DNA of 64,000 nt from Viscum album (lineage: Eukaryota > Streptophyta > Magnoliopsida > Santalales > Viscaceae): NCBI GenBank assembly GCA_963277665.1, contig OY728158.1, forward strand, positions 601,610,818-601,674,817, given 5' to 3'. This document shows, one piece after another, positions 50,706 through 61,263 of the stretch. Made by a program: the position numbers and the translations under genes. Positions within the stretch are counted from its first letter, which is position 1; each line of letters opens with the position of its first letter. Under the pieces are notes generated by a model. That model worked only from the letters and a program-made list of their open reading frames with translations. It ran no database searches and was not told the DNA's origin.

Positions 50706-51239
50706 TTGGTGTGGGGGTGTGATCGCACCGCCATTCACTGTTTCATTTTCACCCTTACACCATTGTGCTAAACTTGTTTTATATTAAAAATTATAAAAAT
50801 AATAACAAATTTCATTACATGTTTGAATAATTTATTTTGTGTTTACCAATTTCAAAAACGGAAATTTTACTTGTTTTGATGATTCCATTGTTGTAGGAGG
50901 TGATTTGGAGGCCCCAGAGATGATCGAGATGGAAAATGGACCAAAACTGCATGGGATCTATGAACACTTGTCACTATATGGTATAGTATGAAAACATAGT
51001 GAATTTTAATGGGCTTATATTTTGTGGGATGATCAAAATTTTAATTTTCTACAACTCTTATGAAGACACCCAATCCCTATTCGTTCATTAAGGGTCCCAA
51101 TCGAAGTGATATATCCAGAACATTGAATCTGCATGAAGTCAAAAGTTTTGGGTTGTGTTCTATTCATATCTCTATTTGTTGGTGTCCAAATGAATCCAAA
51201 CATTATGTGGAGATATCCAAGATGTGGGGGAACAACTTT
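50706..51239 (+). mobile_element. PPT and truncated Athila 3' LTR, copy 3
   Basis: The PPT is at 50706-50719 and the LTR starts at 50720. It breaks near 51239 at the same place as the other copies. Confidence 0.84.
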
Positions 51240-53582
51240 CTAGGTTTCTCATATCCCTTATTATCTTTTATATCTATGTTTAACTTCTGTAGTAATAGAA
51301 TATGTCTCACACGCCTTGGTTTTTCTTTAGCCCTTTCCATCAAGTACCTAAGAGTTGCATGATCATAAAACACAATGGCTTTAGTTCCAAGGACATATGA
51401 TCAAAACCCTTCTAAAAAACAACTACTAAAAACACTTTTTCTGTTGTTGTATAGTTTAATTAGGACACATCTAAGGTTTTTGAGGCATATACAATGACTT
51501 GTGGCCTGCCCTCAATTCTCTGAGAAAGTACTTCTCCAACTAATTGGTTTGAAGCATCACAAAGTAGCTTGAATTGTTCTTCCCAATTGGGTGGATTCAT
51601 TACTGGTAGTGTAATCAATCTCCTCTTCAATTCATCAAAGGCTTCCCTACATGAACCACTGAAGTTGAAATCATCATCTTTCAAAAATTAATCTAGAGAG
51701 AGGGGGAGAAATCTTACTGAAATCTTTGATAAACCCCCTGTAGAATCCTGCATGTCCTAAAAATGATCTAACATGTTTCACACAAGTTGGGTAAGGCAAA
51801 TAATTTATCAATTCAATTTTAGATTTATCAACTTCAATGAATTTTTATGAAATGACATTCCCAAGGACAATTCCTCTCTCAACTATAGAATTACACTTTT
51901 CAAAATTCAAAACAAGGTTATTTTCAATGAAAGTTTTCAAAAAAATCCAGATTTTTCAAACAATGGTCAAACGAATTTCCAAAAAGAGTGAAATCATCCA
52001 AGAAAACTTCTTAACAATCTTCAATGTGATCAGAAAATATACTTACCATACACCTCTGAAATGTACCAGGATCATTACAAAATCCAAATGGAATCCTTTT
52101 GTATGAAAAATTATCAAAAGGAAAAGTAAATGTTGTCTTCTCCTGGTCCTCAGGAGCAATGGGTACCTGAAAATTCATCCAAAAAAAAATAATGAGTTCT
52201 CCTTACCAATATCTCTAGCATCTATTCAATGAAAGGGATAGGGAAATGACCTTTTTGAGTGACCTGATTCAACTTTCTAAAATATATTCACACCCTCTAG
52301 CTATTCTGAATTCTTAAAGGGATTAATTCAGTCTTTTCATTCCTCATAATGGTTAGGCCAGTTTTTTGTAGGACTACATGGATGGGGCTAACCCATTTTG
52401 AATCTGATATGAGATAAATGATCCCATCTTATCACAGCTTCTCAATCTCTTTTTTCACAAACTCCATCAGGGGGTGTTCATCCGACTTTGGGGTTGTCTG
52501 ATAGGTTTGGAATCTCCCTCAAGAAAAAAACTTTGGGAGAAAATTTTTGGGATTATTCCCGGGATATTACCAAAGCTCCACCCTATTTCTTGGATGCTCT
52601 CTCTAAAAATCTCAATCAAGGATTTCTCTTGAGTTTCAGATAGATTATTATCAATTATTACTGGTAATTTCTCAAACTCTATAAGTTAAACATAATTTAA
52701 ATCAGTGGGGAGTACTTTTAATTCTAGATTAGAAGGATGATCAAGGCATAGGTTCCCCACTTCCAATGGTTTTACATCCTTACCAAAATAAATCATATCA
52801 TCTTTATCATAATTTAAAAAATTATCAAAGAAATCAGATTTTAACTCTTCTTCCAATAGGAAATCAGAATCTCCAAGAGTTTGGGAAAACATATGTTCAC
52901 TGATATTTTTAATAGAAACATTCTATCCTAATGCTAAGAATTCATGAAACATACTTGATTCTTCAATTGGTTCTGTACCATCTTCATGGGAGAGTGTAAA
53001 GATTGAATGATCAACTTAAGGGTGCCTCATGGATTCAAAAATATTGAGGTGCATAGTGCTGTCTCCAAACTCTATTGTAAGTGTCCCTTCATGGACATTG
53101 ATGATGGTTTTGGATGTATTAAAGAAATGTCTTTCCAAAATTATGGGTGAGTTTGATGGGATCCTATCATCTTTCATATTCAACACATAGAAGATAGCAA
53201 GTAAACAAATATCTTTGACTTTAACCAGGACGTCCTCCAGAACTCCTGCTGGGAAAACTATTGATCTGTTTGCAAGCTGGACCACCACTCTTATTGGATT
53301 CACGTCTCCCATCAACAAATAAGTATATACCGAGTGAGGAAAAAATTAATTGATCCACCTAAATAGCACAAAGCATTAGATAAATTTAATGAACCAATGG
53401 TGCATGGAATAGAAAATTTCCCTGGATCTTGACAATTGGTTGGAAATTGTGGTGTGATAAGGGATGAAAAACTTCTTCCCAAATTGATCAACTCATTCCC
53501 TTGAAGTATCCTCTTCTTGGTGCAAAGATCCTTCAAAATTTTATCATACTTTGTAATTTTTTTCAGTGATTCAAGCAGATGT
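51240..53582 (-). pseudogene. pol: Antisense Athila-like pol fragment, copy D4
   Basis: Linker 'KKITKYDKILKDLC' near 53560. The protease active-site Asp has changed to Tyr (Y-L-G-G-S). The protease tail is at 53318-53016, and the acidic 'LLEEELKSDFFDNFLNYDKD' is at 52892-52686. The RT catalytic motif is an intact F-L-D-D near 51989. RNase H is at 51684-51460. The three D copies have thus lost different catalytic residues after duplication. Confidence 0.86.
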
Positions 53583-56500
53583 ATGTGCAGATGGTGGTTG
53601 TACATCTGCACTGGGAGAAGCAGTAGCAAAACATTGAGAAAATTATTGGTCCTCGGCACTACGAGCAGGATCATGTTTAGGGACTTGTTGTGCCTTGGGA
53701 TTTGGAGCATCATTACGTGCAGAATTCATTATCTGCATAAGTGGTTTAACATTTAATTTAGATTACATAAAATTAGTAGTGAATAGATAATAACATAAGG
53801 TAACATTATGTATATTACAAAAAATATATGACCTGATTATTAAACTGTATTTTTTTAAAGGATGGAGGGATTTGACCCCTCTATGGACTATAAAAATCCC
53901 TTCATTATGGTCTCCACTAACATGAAAAACGCCATCTACATTGGGACCGCTACAAAATTATTTCTATGTCCCAATGAAAGGGTCATCTTCCATTAAATTT
54001 TCATCTAACCCTTCAGTGGTTTTGGTCGATAACAGAAAAATTGATCACTTTCGGTTTTTTGGATCTGTAACATAAAATACATGTACTTCCTATGATGCCA
54101 TTATAAATGGTTTGTCTTTGTAAACTTCCTTACTAAAGTCGACTTTCACTGATACCAACTCATATATTTTTACAGCACTCTTATTATCAATCCACTTGCA
54201 TTGAAAAATCATCACTTGGAAGTTTTTATAATCCAACTCCCATATTTTTTTGATGATGCCAAAGTATAAAAAACTCACATAAATTGGATTTCTGTCCTTA
54301 GCACCAGAAACATGCATTGATTTAGCGACAAGTGTAACTCCACTATTATTCATGGTACTATCTCCATCATGTTCATTAGTATATAATTTATAACGATTAA
54401 TTACATAAGCATTATAAGATAATACATACACACTTGGTCCTCCATCTAGCCATCGAACTCATTCTGAAATTCAGCATGGATTTTCATATCACTTCTTAAA
54501 TATATCTTTCTAAAACCATCATATAAATTGTCAATTATGTGTATTTGATATCCACTTGTTAACCCTTGATGTATTCAAATGTCTAAGAATTTATTTTTCG
54601 GTTTCAACATATGGGTCAACCTCCAAACTATTATGAAAAACATAAAGGTAGGTCTGCTCCAAATCTGTAATATTGATTGTGACAACCTCCCTTCCAGAAA
54701 TTCCTTTACCCACAAGCCGCCTAGTGTGACAATATTTTTTTAGAACAATTCTTTTCACATCGGACACGTATTCAGTATAGAATTCAATGGGTTTATCAAC
54801 AATATATAGCTCTATAATACAACCCTCTGGCCGACTTTGATTTTTGACATACCCTTTCAAAATCTTCATATACCATTCAATGGGGTACATCCATCTATTG
54901 TGTACAAGACCACATATTTGAATCTCTATCACCAAGTGAACCATCAAATGAACCATTATATCAAAGAATTTTGGTGGGAAGAACATTTGGAATTCATATA
55001 ATATGACGGAAATTTCTTTTTCCATACCAGACAATTTTTTCAGGTCTATAACTTTGGTGCATATAAATTTAAAGAAGAAATAAAGCTTCATTAATTTATA
55101 ATGGGCATTCTGGGGGAAAAGGTAACATAAATCTATAGTAATTAGATCTTTCGTTAAAATGTTGCAGTCGTGTGATTTTAGACCCTTTAACTTTAAATCG
55201 GTCATTAACTTGATGTTCTAGATATTCGATGAATACCCCTCAAGAACCATTATTCCATTCAATAAGATTCAAAACTAATATATCTTATGTATAGAAAGAG
55301 TGTAATCAAGTGGAGGAGGAAAAGTTTTTTTTTCACCCTTCACTGGTGCCAACTCTTCTCGTATTCCCATATCAACCATGTCCAACCTAGCCTTAATTCA
55401 ATCCTTTGTTTTACTGGGTTCATTTAGCAATGTGATGACGACATTGTATCACACATTTTTTAAACATGCATAATATCAAAAAAGTATCTAACGTGAAGAT
55501 AATTCCAATATAGTAATTCAAAAAAAATATATCTTCTTCTAACCGGTTTTCATAAGGTTTTTTGAAAACGGTTTACCAAATTCAGTGTCCATATCTTTTA
55601 CTTTCTCAAATAGTTGATCACCTGTTAGTGGAGACGGTGTATTTCAACCTAATTGACTATGTATCTTGTTCACATATGGGACACCCATGACTTCATTTAA
55701 TGCTATATTTGGAAAAAATTTCATAAATAGTAAAATCATTTATCATCTCATAAAACATGGACCTCAATATGAAATATTCATTTCTATAATCATCCCACAA
55801 CATAACACCTCAATCCCATAATAATTTCATATCCTCTATCAACGGAGGCAAATAAATGTCAATATCATTACCCAGTTGTTTTGGTCCTAATATAAGCATA
55901 CATAGCATGATGGTTTTTTGTTTCATCCATATCCATGATGAAAAATTATAATTTACTAACATAATATTCCATGTATTAGGAGTCCTGCTTTGAAAAAAAA
56001 GATTCACTCCATCGGTAGATAATGCAAGAAAATGGTTTCGTTCCTCCTTTACAAAATTAGGATACTCATGATTGGTTCTCTTCCACTGAGGAGAGCTTAT
56101 CATGTGATGTAGTTTTCCATATTTATTTTTCTATTTTCGTTCCATGTTAATTTCCCTAGGGTCTCATCACTTCCATATAGGTTCATAAACCTTGGAATGA
56201 TTAAAAGGTACCATAAAACTTTCATAGGACCAGATTTATCTTTATTGTATCAAGAAACGCCACACTTTGGGCATTTTTTAAGTGATTTGTGGTCCTTGAG
56301 AAATAGTATACATTCATTCAGGCAGGTGTGTATTCATGTAGAGATCATACCCATTGAACATAGCATTCCTTTGGCATCATATATTTATCTCAGGAGATCA
56401 TTATATTCTGAGGGCCTGTTATTCAAGAGAGAAAGTAATTCTATAAAACTATCATCACTCCATCTGTTGACTGCTTTCAAATTATACAGCTTCAGTATGG

Positions 56501-56983
56501 CTAACAATGTTGTATATTTAGTGCAACCACCATAAAAATGCGTCCTTGCACAACTCTTTAAATGCTCAATCAATTTTGAGAAATCACAAAGTTCATCACC
56601 AATTGTCCTTGTCATTTCTTCAATACAATATTCATCATCATTCACATCTATAATCACATCCTCAATACAATCTTCTTCATTATAAACACTCGTAATTATA
56701 TCAGATGATCCATAAAATGCATTGTAATCCCATCCACTAGCTACATTATCTTTTTCCCCATGTTTATTCCAACATTTATAACTTCGATCTATTTTGTGAT
56801 AGATCAAATCTTCTTCCAACTTATCTGGACTAACTTTTCTTGAATAACAACAGCATAAAATGGACAAAGGATTTGAGAAGGTTCGTCACATTGATCTTTT
56901 GCAAACTTGATGAACTCTTTCACTCCATCTTCATACTCTCTTGTCAAATGATCCGCATCCATCCGGTATTTATTCATATCCAT
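53583..56983 (-). pseudogene. tnp2: CACTA transposase TNP2 with stub of the second gene, copy A4
   Basis: The stub is at 53740-53583 and tnp2 at 56983-53840. The N-terminal part is at 56867-56385 (open for 160 codons: 'RSYKCWNKHGEKDNVASGWD', 'CTKYTTLLAILKLYNLK'). The Transposase_21 core is at 56103-55810 ('FLALSTDGVN', 'MLVNYNFSSWIWMKQKTIML', 'NDIDIYLPPLIEDMKLLWD'). DUF4218 is at 55205-54591, open for 204 codons and the longest coding piece of this family here. DUF4216 is at 54431-54090. This is the best-preserved transposase copy, but frameshifts between the pieces remain. Confidence 0.9.
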
Positions 56984-57744
56984 CCTATTTGATTAGATGA
57001 TATTAGTATTTAACAAAATAAATACACAAAATACATATATAATGTAATGGTTTTCCTAATTATATAAAAATCAAAACTGAAAATATTATGAAAAAAATTA
57101 CATTTCAAATTTCCTTTGAAAACAATTTATAAAATCACACTTGAAATCATGTTAATAAAAATTTCAAAAGAAAATAAAATCACATTATATAACCATAGAA
57201 ATCTAAATATAATATAGAAAAAATGTTCCCAAATCAAATACTCTTTTTATAAAGTTTCAACCAGGCCTCTGAGAATTCATTGATAACCAAAACATGAAAT
57301 TATTTTTAAGAATTTTCCAAACAATCCTTAAATTTTTCACCCAATTTGAACACATTAAATTATTTTTTAGACACCAAACATGATTCAAAACTTAATGAAA
57401 AACTCCTTGAAATAATAAATGAATTTAATTCCAAGATAAAAATATCAAACATACATAATGGGGTGTCCAAAATCATATAATATATCATTACATATTACTA
57501 AATCAAATTAATATATAAGATTCATAAAAAGAAAAAAAAATGCCAAAGTTAAATAACAATCAAATCCCTTTTAAAAACCAACCCACATGCAACTCATTTA
57601 GTGCGCAAATTAGGAACACCAATTTCTTTTCAAAAACCAACCAACATGCAATTCATTAAGTGTGTAAATAAGGACCACCAACAACCATGATTTTAAGTGG
57701 CGCGCTTAGCCCGTATAATTTACCACAACACATTCAAATAGAGA
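56984..57744 (-). other. Upstream region of CACTA copy A4, with the 59-bp direct repeat
   Basis: Equivalent to 9970-10744, including the 'atgcaa(t/c)tcatt' pair at about 57586 and 57645. Block B continues here without the deletion seen in units 2 and 3. No gene is seen. Confidence 0.6.
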
Positions 57745-57960
57745 AAGAGGATAAAACTCACTGAGGAGGTGTCATTCAGCATGTTGTGGAGGTGAATTCA
57801 TGGCGGAGGAGAGGCTCACAGTAGGGGAGTGATCCAGGGGAGGAGAGGTGTACGGCGAAGTTGTGGCACTCTGCAGAGGTGTGGCGTGCAACGGAGGATA
57901 GGTGCACGGCGATTTGGTTCATGTATGGTATAGGAGAGCCGCACTGTAGATGTATGAAAG
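57745..57960. repeat. GC-rich repeat island, copy 4
   Basis: Counterpart of 10745-10950. 'ggagaggctcac', 'ggagaggtgtac', 'ggataggtgcac' and 'ggagagccgcac' are recognisable, each with changes relative to copy 1. Confidence 0.55.
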
Positions 57961-58192
57961 GCTATTTTTATATATTCATATATGTATATAATTATTATAT
58001 ATGTATTTATTATAATTTTAAAATTATTTAAAGATATATATAATTATAATTATAATTAAAAATAAATATTTTTAAAAAGTATTTATATATACTTAAAATT
58101 TTATAATTATAAATATAATAAATATATTAATTCTTTAAATGTATTTATTGTAATTTTATAAGTATTGAGAACATAATATAGTATATTGGTAA

Positions 58193-59692
58193 TGATCTCA
58201 CCATGATTCACTGTTTCATTTTCACCCTTACACCACTGTGCTAAACTTATTTTATATTAAAAATTATAAAAATAAAAAAAAATTGTTTTTTGAATCATTT
58301 ACTTTGTGTTTATCACAGTTAAAATGGGCAATGTTACTTTTTTTCATGGTTCCATTTCATGATGAGGTGATTTGGAGGCCATGGAGATGATCGAGAAGGA
58401 AAATGGGCCAAAACTGCATGGGTTCCATCAACACCTGTCCACTGTTTGGTATAGTGTGAAATCTCAGTGAATAAAAATATGCTGATATTTTTTGTAATGA
58501 TCCAAAATTAAATATTTTACAAATATTATGAAGACACCCAAGTCCCATTCGTTCATTAAGGGTCCCAACCAAAGAGATATTTCCAAGCCACATAATCTGC
58601 ACATAGTCAAAAGTTTTGTGTTGTGTGCTATCCATATCTCAAGTTGTAGGTGTCAAAATGAATCCAAACATTCGTTATAGATATCCAAGACATGTGGAAA
58701 CAAATTTATAGTTTTTTAAAAAGCAATTGAATACTTTATAGAGGCCTAAAACAATGGGACAAGTGGTTTTACACAATCAGTGTGTCAAAAACCACTTCTC
58801 ATTTTTTCTATAAAAGAGCACCATGGGTACCTCATTTTGAGAGTTAGGCCAAGGCATGAAGTGCTGAAAATTTAGAGTTCCATAATAGTCCTCTCACCAT
58901 CCAAGAAGTTCTGTAGTCCCATATCCTCATAGGGGGATCAATAATTAAGATGGAGTTCCCCCTGAGCTACCTCCTCCTCCCGATGTCGAGCTAAACGGTG
59001 GGTGTTTATTGTGAGGGATCTTCACACATGTAAAGAGAGTTCCGGGACTTGTACTACTATTGGTTTGACATATTTTTGGTTTAAAAACATTTCATTCATA
59101 TGTATCTTACTTTTATTTATCTTTTTTTGATTTAGCTGAATGAAATACTCTTTATTTTTAACTGATCGGTGTAAAGTTTTGTATGTGTGACTTGTGTTGT
59201 TCCGATTGGATAGCACAAGAATCCTTTTACTCCCCTCTTATTTGAGATTTCAATTTGTTTTGTAATCTATTATACCATTCATGTTATCTGGACCTTGGCT
59301 ATATGATTTTTATGTCAAGGTTTGGCTCAACGTGCTTTGATATAAGAGTTTGTAAAGTAATCGGGATTTTGATTGATTTCAACCAAAGACTTAAATAAAA
59401 CCCTAATTAATCTCTGATAACAATGAGCTCTAAATGTGTTTAGTGAACTAAAAATTAATCCTTTAATGTCATAATTATAAAACACCACCTTTCCTTTTCA
59501 ACAATTAAACTCTTTAATTAAGTAATTTTAATTTTAAAAATGTTTTCAAAACCACCCCCTCTTTTACAAATCATTATTAAAAATACACAGTTTAATCTAC
59601 AAATGCTCCTTGAGATATGACCTACGTTCTTCCCTATACTACAAAATATTCTTTTAAAAACTATCAATTCGACATGTCATGACAACACGGTA
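58193..59692 (+). mobile_element. Athila 5' LTR, copy B4 (promoter retained)
   Basis: Starts with TGATCTCACC. It keeps about 133 bases at 58779-58911 that are missing from copy B1, including a TATA box. The inner edge is placed just before the PBS (uncertain by about 20 bases). The length of about 1.5 kb is probably the original one. Confidence 0.82.
58809..58817 (+). promoter_or_regulatory. TATA box of the Athila LTR (copy B4)
   Basis: The sequence 'ctataaaag' lies about 616 bases into the LTR and is followed by 'agcaccatgg'. It is the best core-promoter match in this LTR and is absent from copy B1 because of the 133-base deletion. Transcription from it is inferred, not shown. Confidence 0.5.
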
Positions 59693-59697
59693 AAAAT

Positions 59698-59716
59698 TGG
59701 GCACCGTTGTCATGGA
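59698..59716 (+). other. Primer-binding site, copy B4 (one-base insertion)
   Basis: Reads TGGGCACCGTTGTCATGGA. It matches the Asp-tRNA-type PBS with one extra G and three substitutions. Confidence 0.75.
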
Positions 59717-59845
59717 TATCTTTGGTTTATAGTGCGTGTTTTTTATAAGATTTTTGTAAATTTTGTGAATATTTATTTCTTTTATCTTATACTGTTACCT
59801 ATATTTTTTTGTTCTGGTTTATTTATTGTTTAGGTTTTGTGCATG

Positions 59846-61263
59846 ATGTTTTCTAATCTGGGAGATTTACCACCTTTCGAACCCAAATTATAGAGGATCT
59901 TACATCAGCGACCTCGAGACACACAGGAGAACCCTTTGAAGGAGGAAACACAAGACAACAACACTCTTATCGATCCTTCATCTTCTTCTTCTGGAACCAA
60001 CATCAAAACTAAAATAAAATTGTAAATCATGTCTAAAAAAAATAGAACATTAAAATAACTAACCTCACTTGATGTTGATATCCAACCCACTAACATTCAA
60101 ATTCAAGGCTAGGCACCTAATTTAGAACTAAAATCCGGTCTAATCCATTTATTATCAAGATTCCATAGACTCGCTGGAGAATATACACATAAGCACTTAA
60201 AATAATTTCATAATGTGTGTTCTAATTTAAACCTACTAATGTGGATGAAGAAAAATTAAATCTTAGAGAATTGTCATTTTCATTAGAAGACACGGTGACT
60301 GATTTGTTATATTATGTTAATTCACAAATTAGAGGTTGGTCAGACATGAAACGCCTTTTTCTTGAAAAATATTTCCCAGCCTCTTGAACTGCAACTATAA
60401 GGAAATAAATTTTTGGTATATTTAAATCAAAATGGGAAACATTACGTGAATATTTGGAATGCTTTAAAAGGTTATGTTCAAGTTTCCAACACCACCAAAT
60501 AAGTGATCAACTTTTAATTAAATATTTTTATGAAGGTTTAATTCCTATTGATAGAAACATGATTGATGATGATACAGTTGGTGCGCTATGTTATAAGACC
60601 CCAGTTGTTGTAAGAACCCTAATTGATTACACGACTCCAAAAACTCAACAATTTAGTTCACGGTCCAGTGTACCCATTCGAGGTGTCCATGAAGTGAAAA
60701 GTTCTTAAATCGAGAATAAGTTGGACACAAACCTCAAAGAGGTAATTACCCTTCTTTGAAAACTTTCTCTTTCCCAATGTAAATGCCAATCCCCTCCTCC
60801 CATTGATTGTGGTATATGTTCTTCTGACACCCACTACTCTAACCAATGCCCTGAATTGAGAGAAACTTCTGAGATTTGTGAGGTAATCTTTCCAGCTCAC
60901 CCCTATAACCAACCCTTTAGGAAAGAACCTTACTATCCTTCCAACCTTTGGTGGAAAGAAAACCGAGCCTATAGGCAAGGGTGTATTCAAACCAACCACA
61001 ACAACAATGTAAACAACAAGGTAAGAGTATTCATCCACCACCACCTCCCAGAAATCCTCAACCACCCCAATGGTCTTTCCAATCACCCCCTCCAAAACTT
61101 GAGCCCATCCTAGAAGATATTATGAAACAAATGGATTTAAACAATCTCCAATTCCAAAAAACCACCAAACCATCCATACAAGACCTAAAAACCCATTTAG
61201 GCCAACTAGCTAACTCAATGGGTGAAATTCAAAGTCATGGGTTGGGTAAACTACCATCTCCAC
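59846..61263 (+). pseudogene. gag: Athila gag, copy B4
   Basis: Starts 'MFSNLGDLPPFEPK' and has a premature TAG soon after, at a different place from the TGA in copy B1. The capsid part is at 60454-60705 ('HHQISDQLLIKYFYEGLIPI', 'NMIDDDTVGAL'). The CCHC knuckle is intact at 60808-60849. The glutamine- and proline-rich tail runs into 'NSMGEIQSHGLGKLPSPL' at about 61260, where the LTR insertion begins. The target sequence 'tccac' at 61259-61263 is undecayed. Confidence 0.85.
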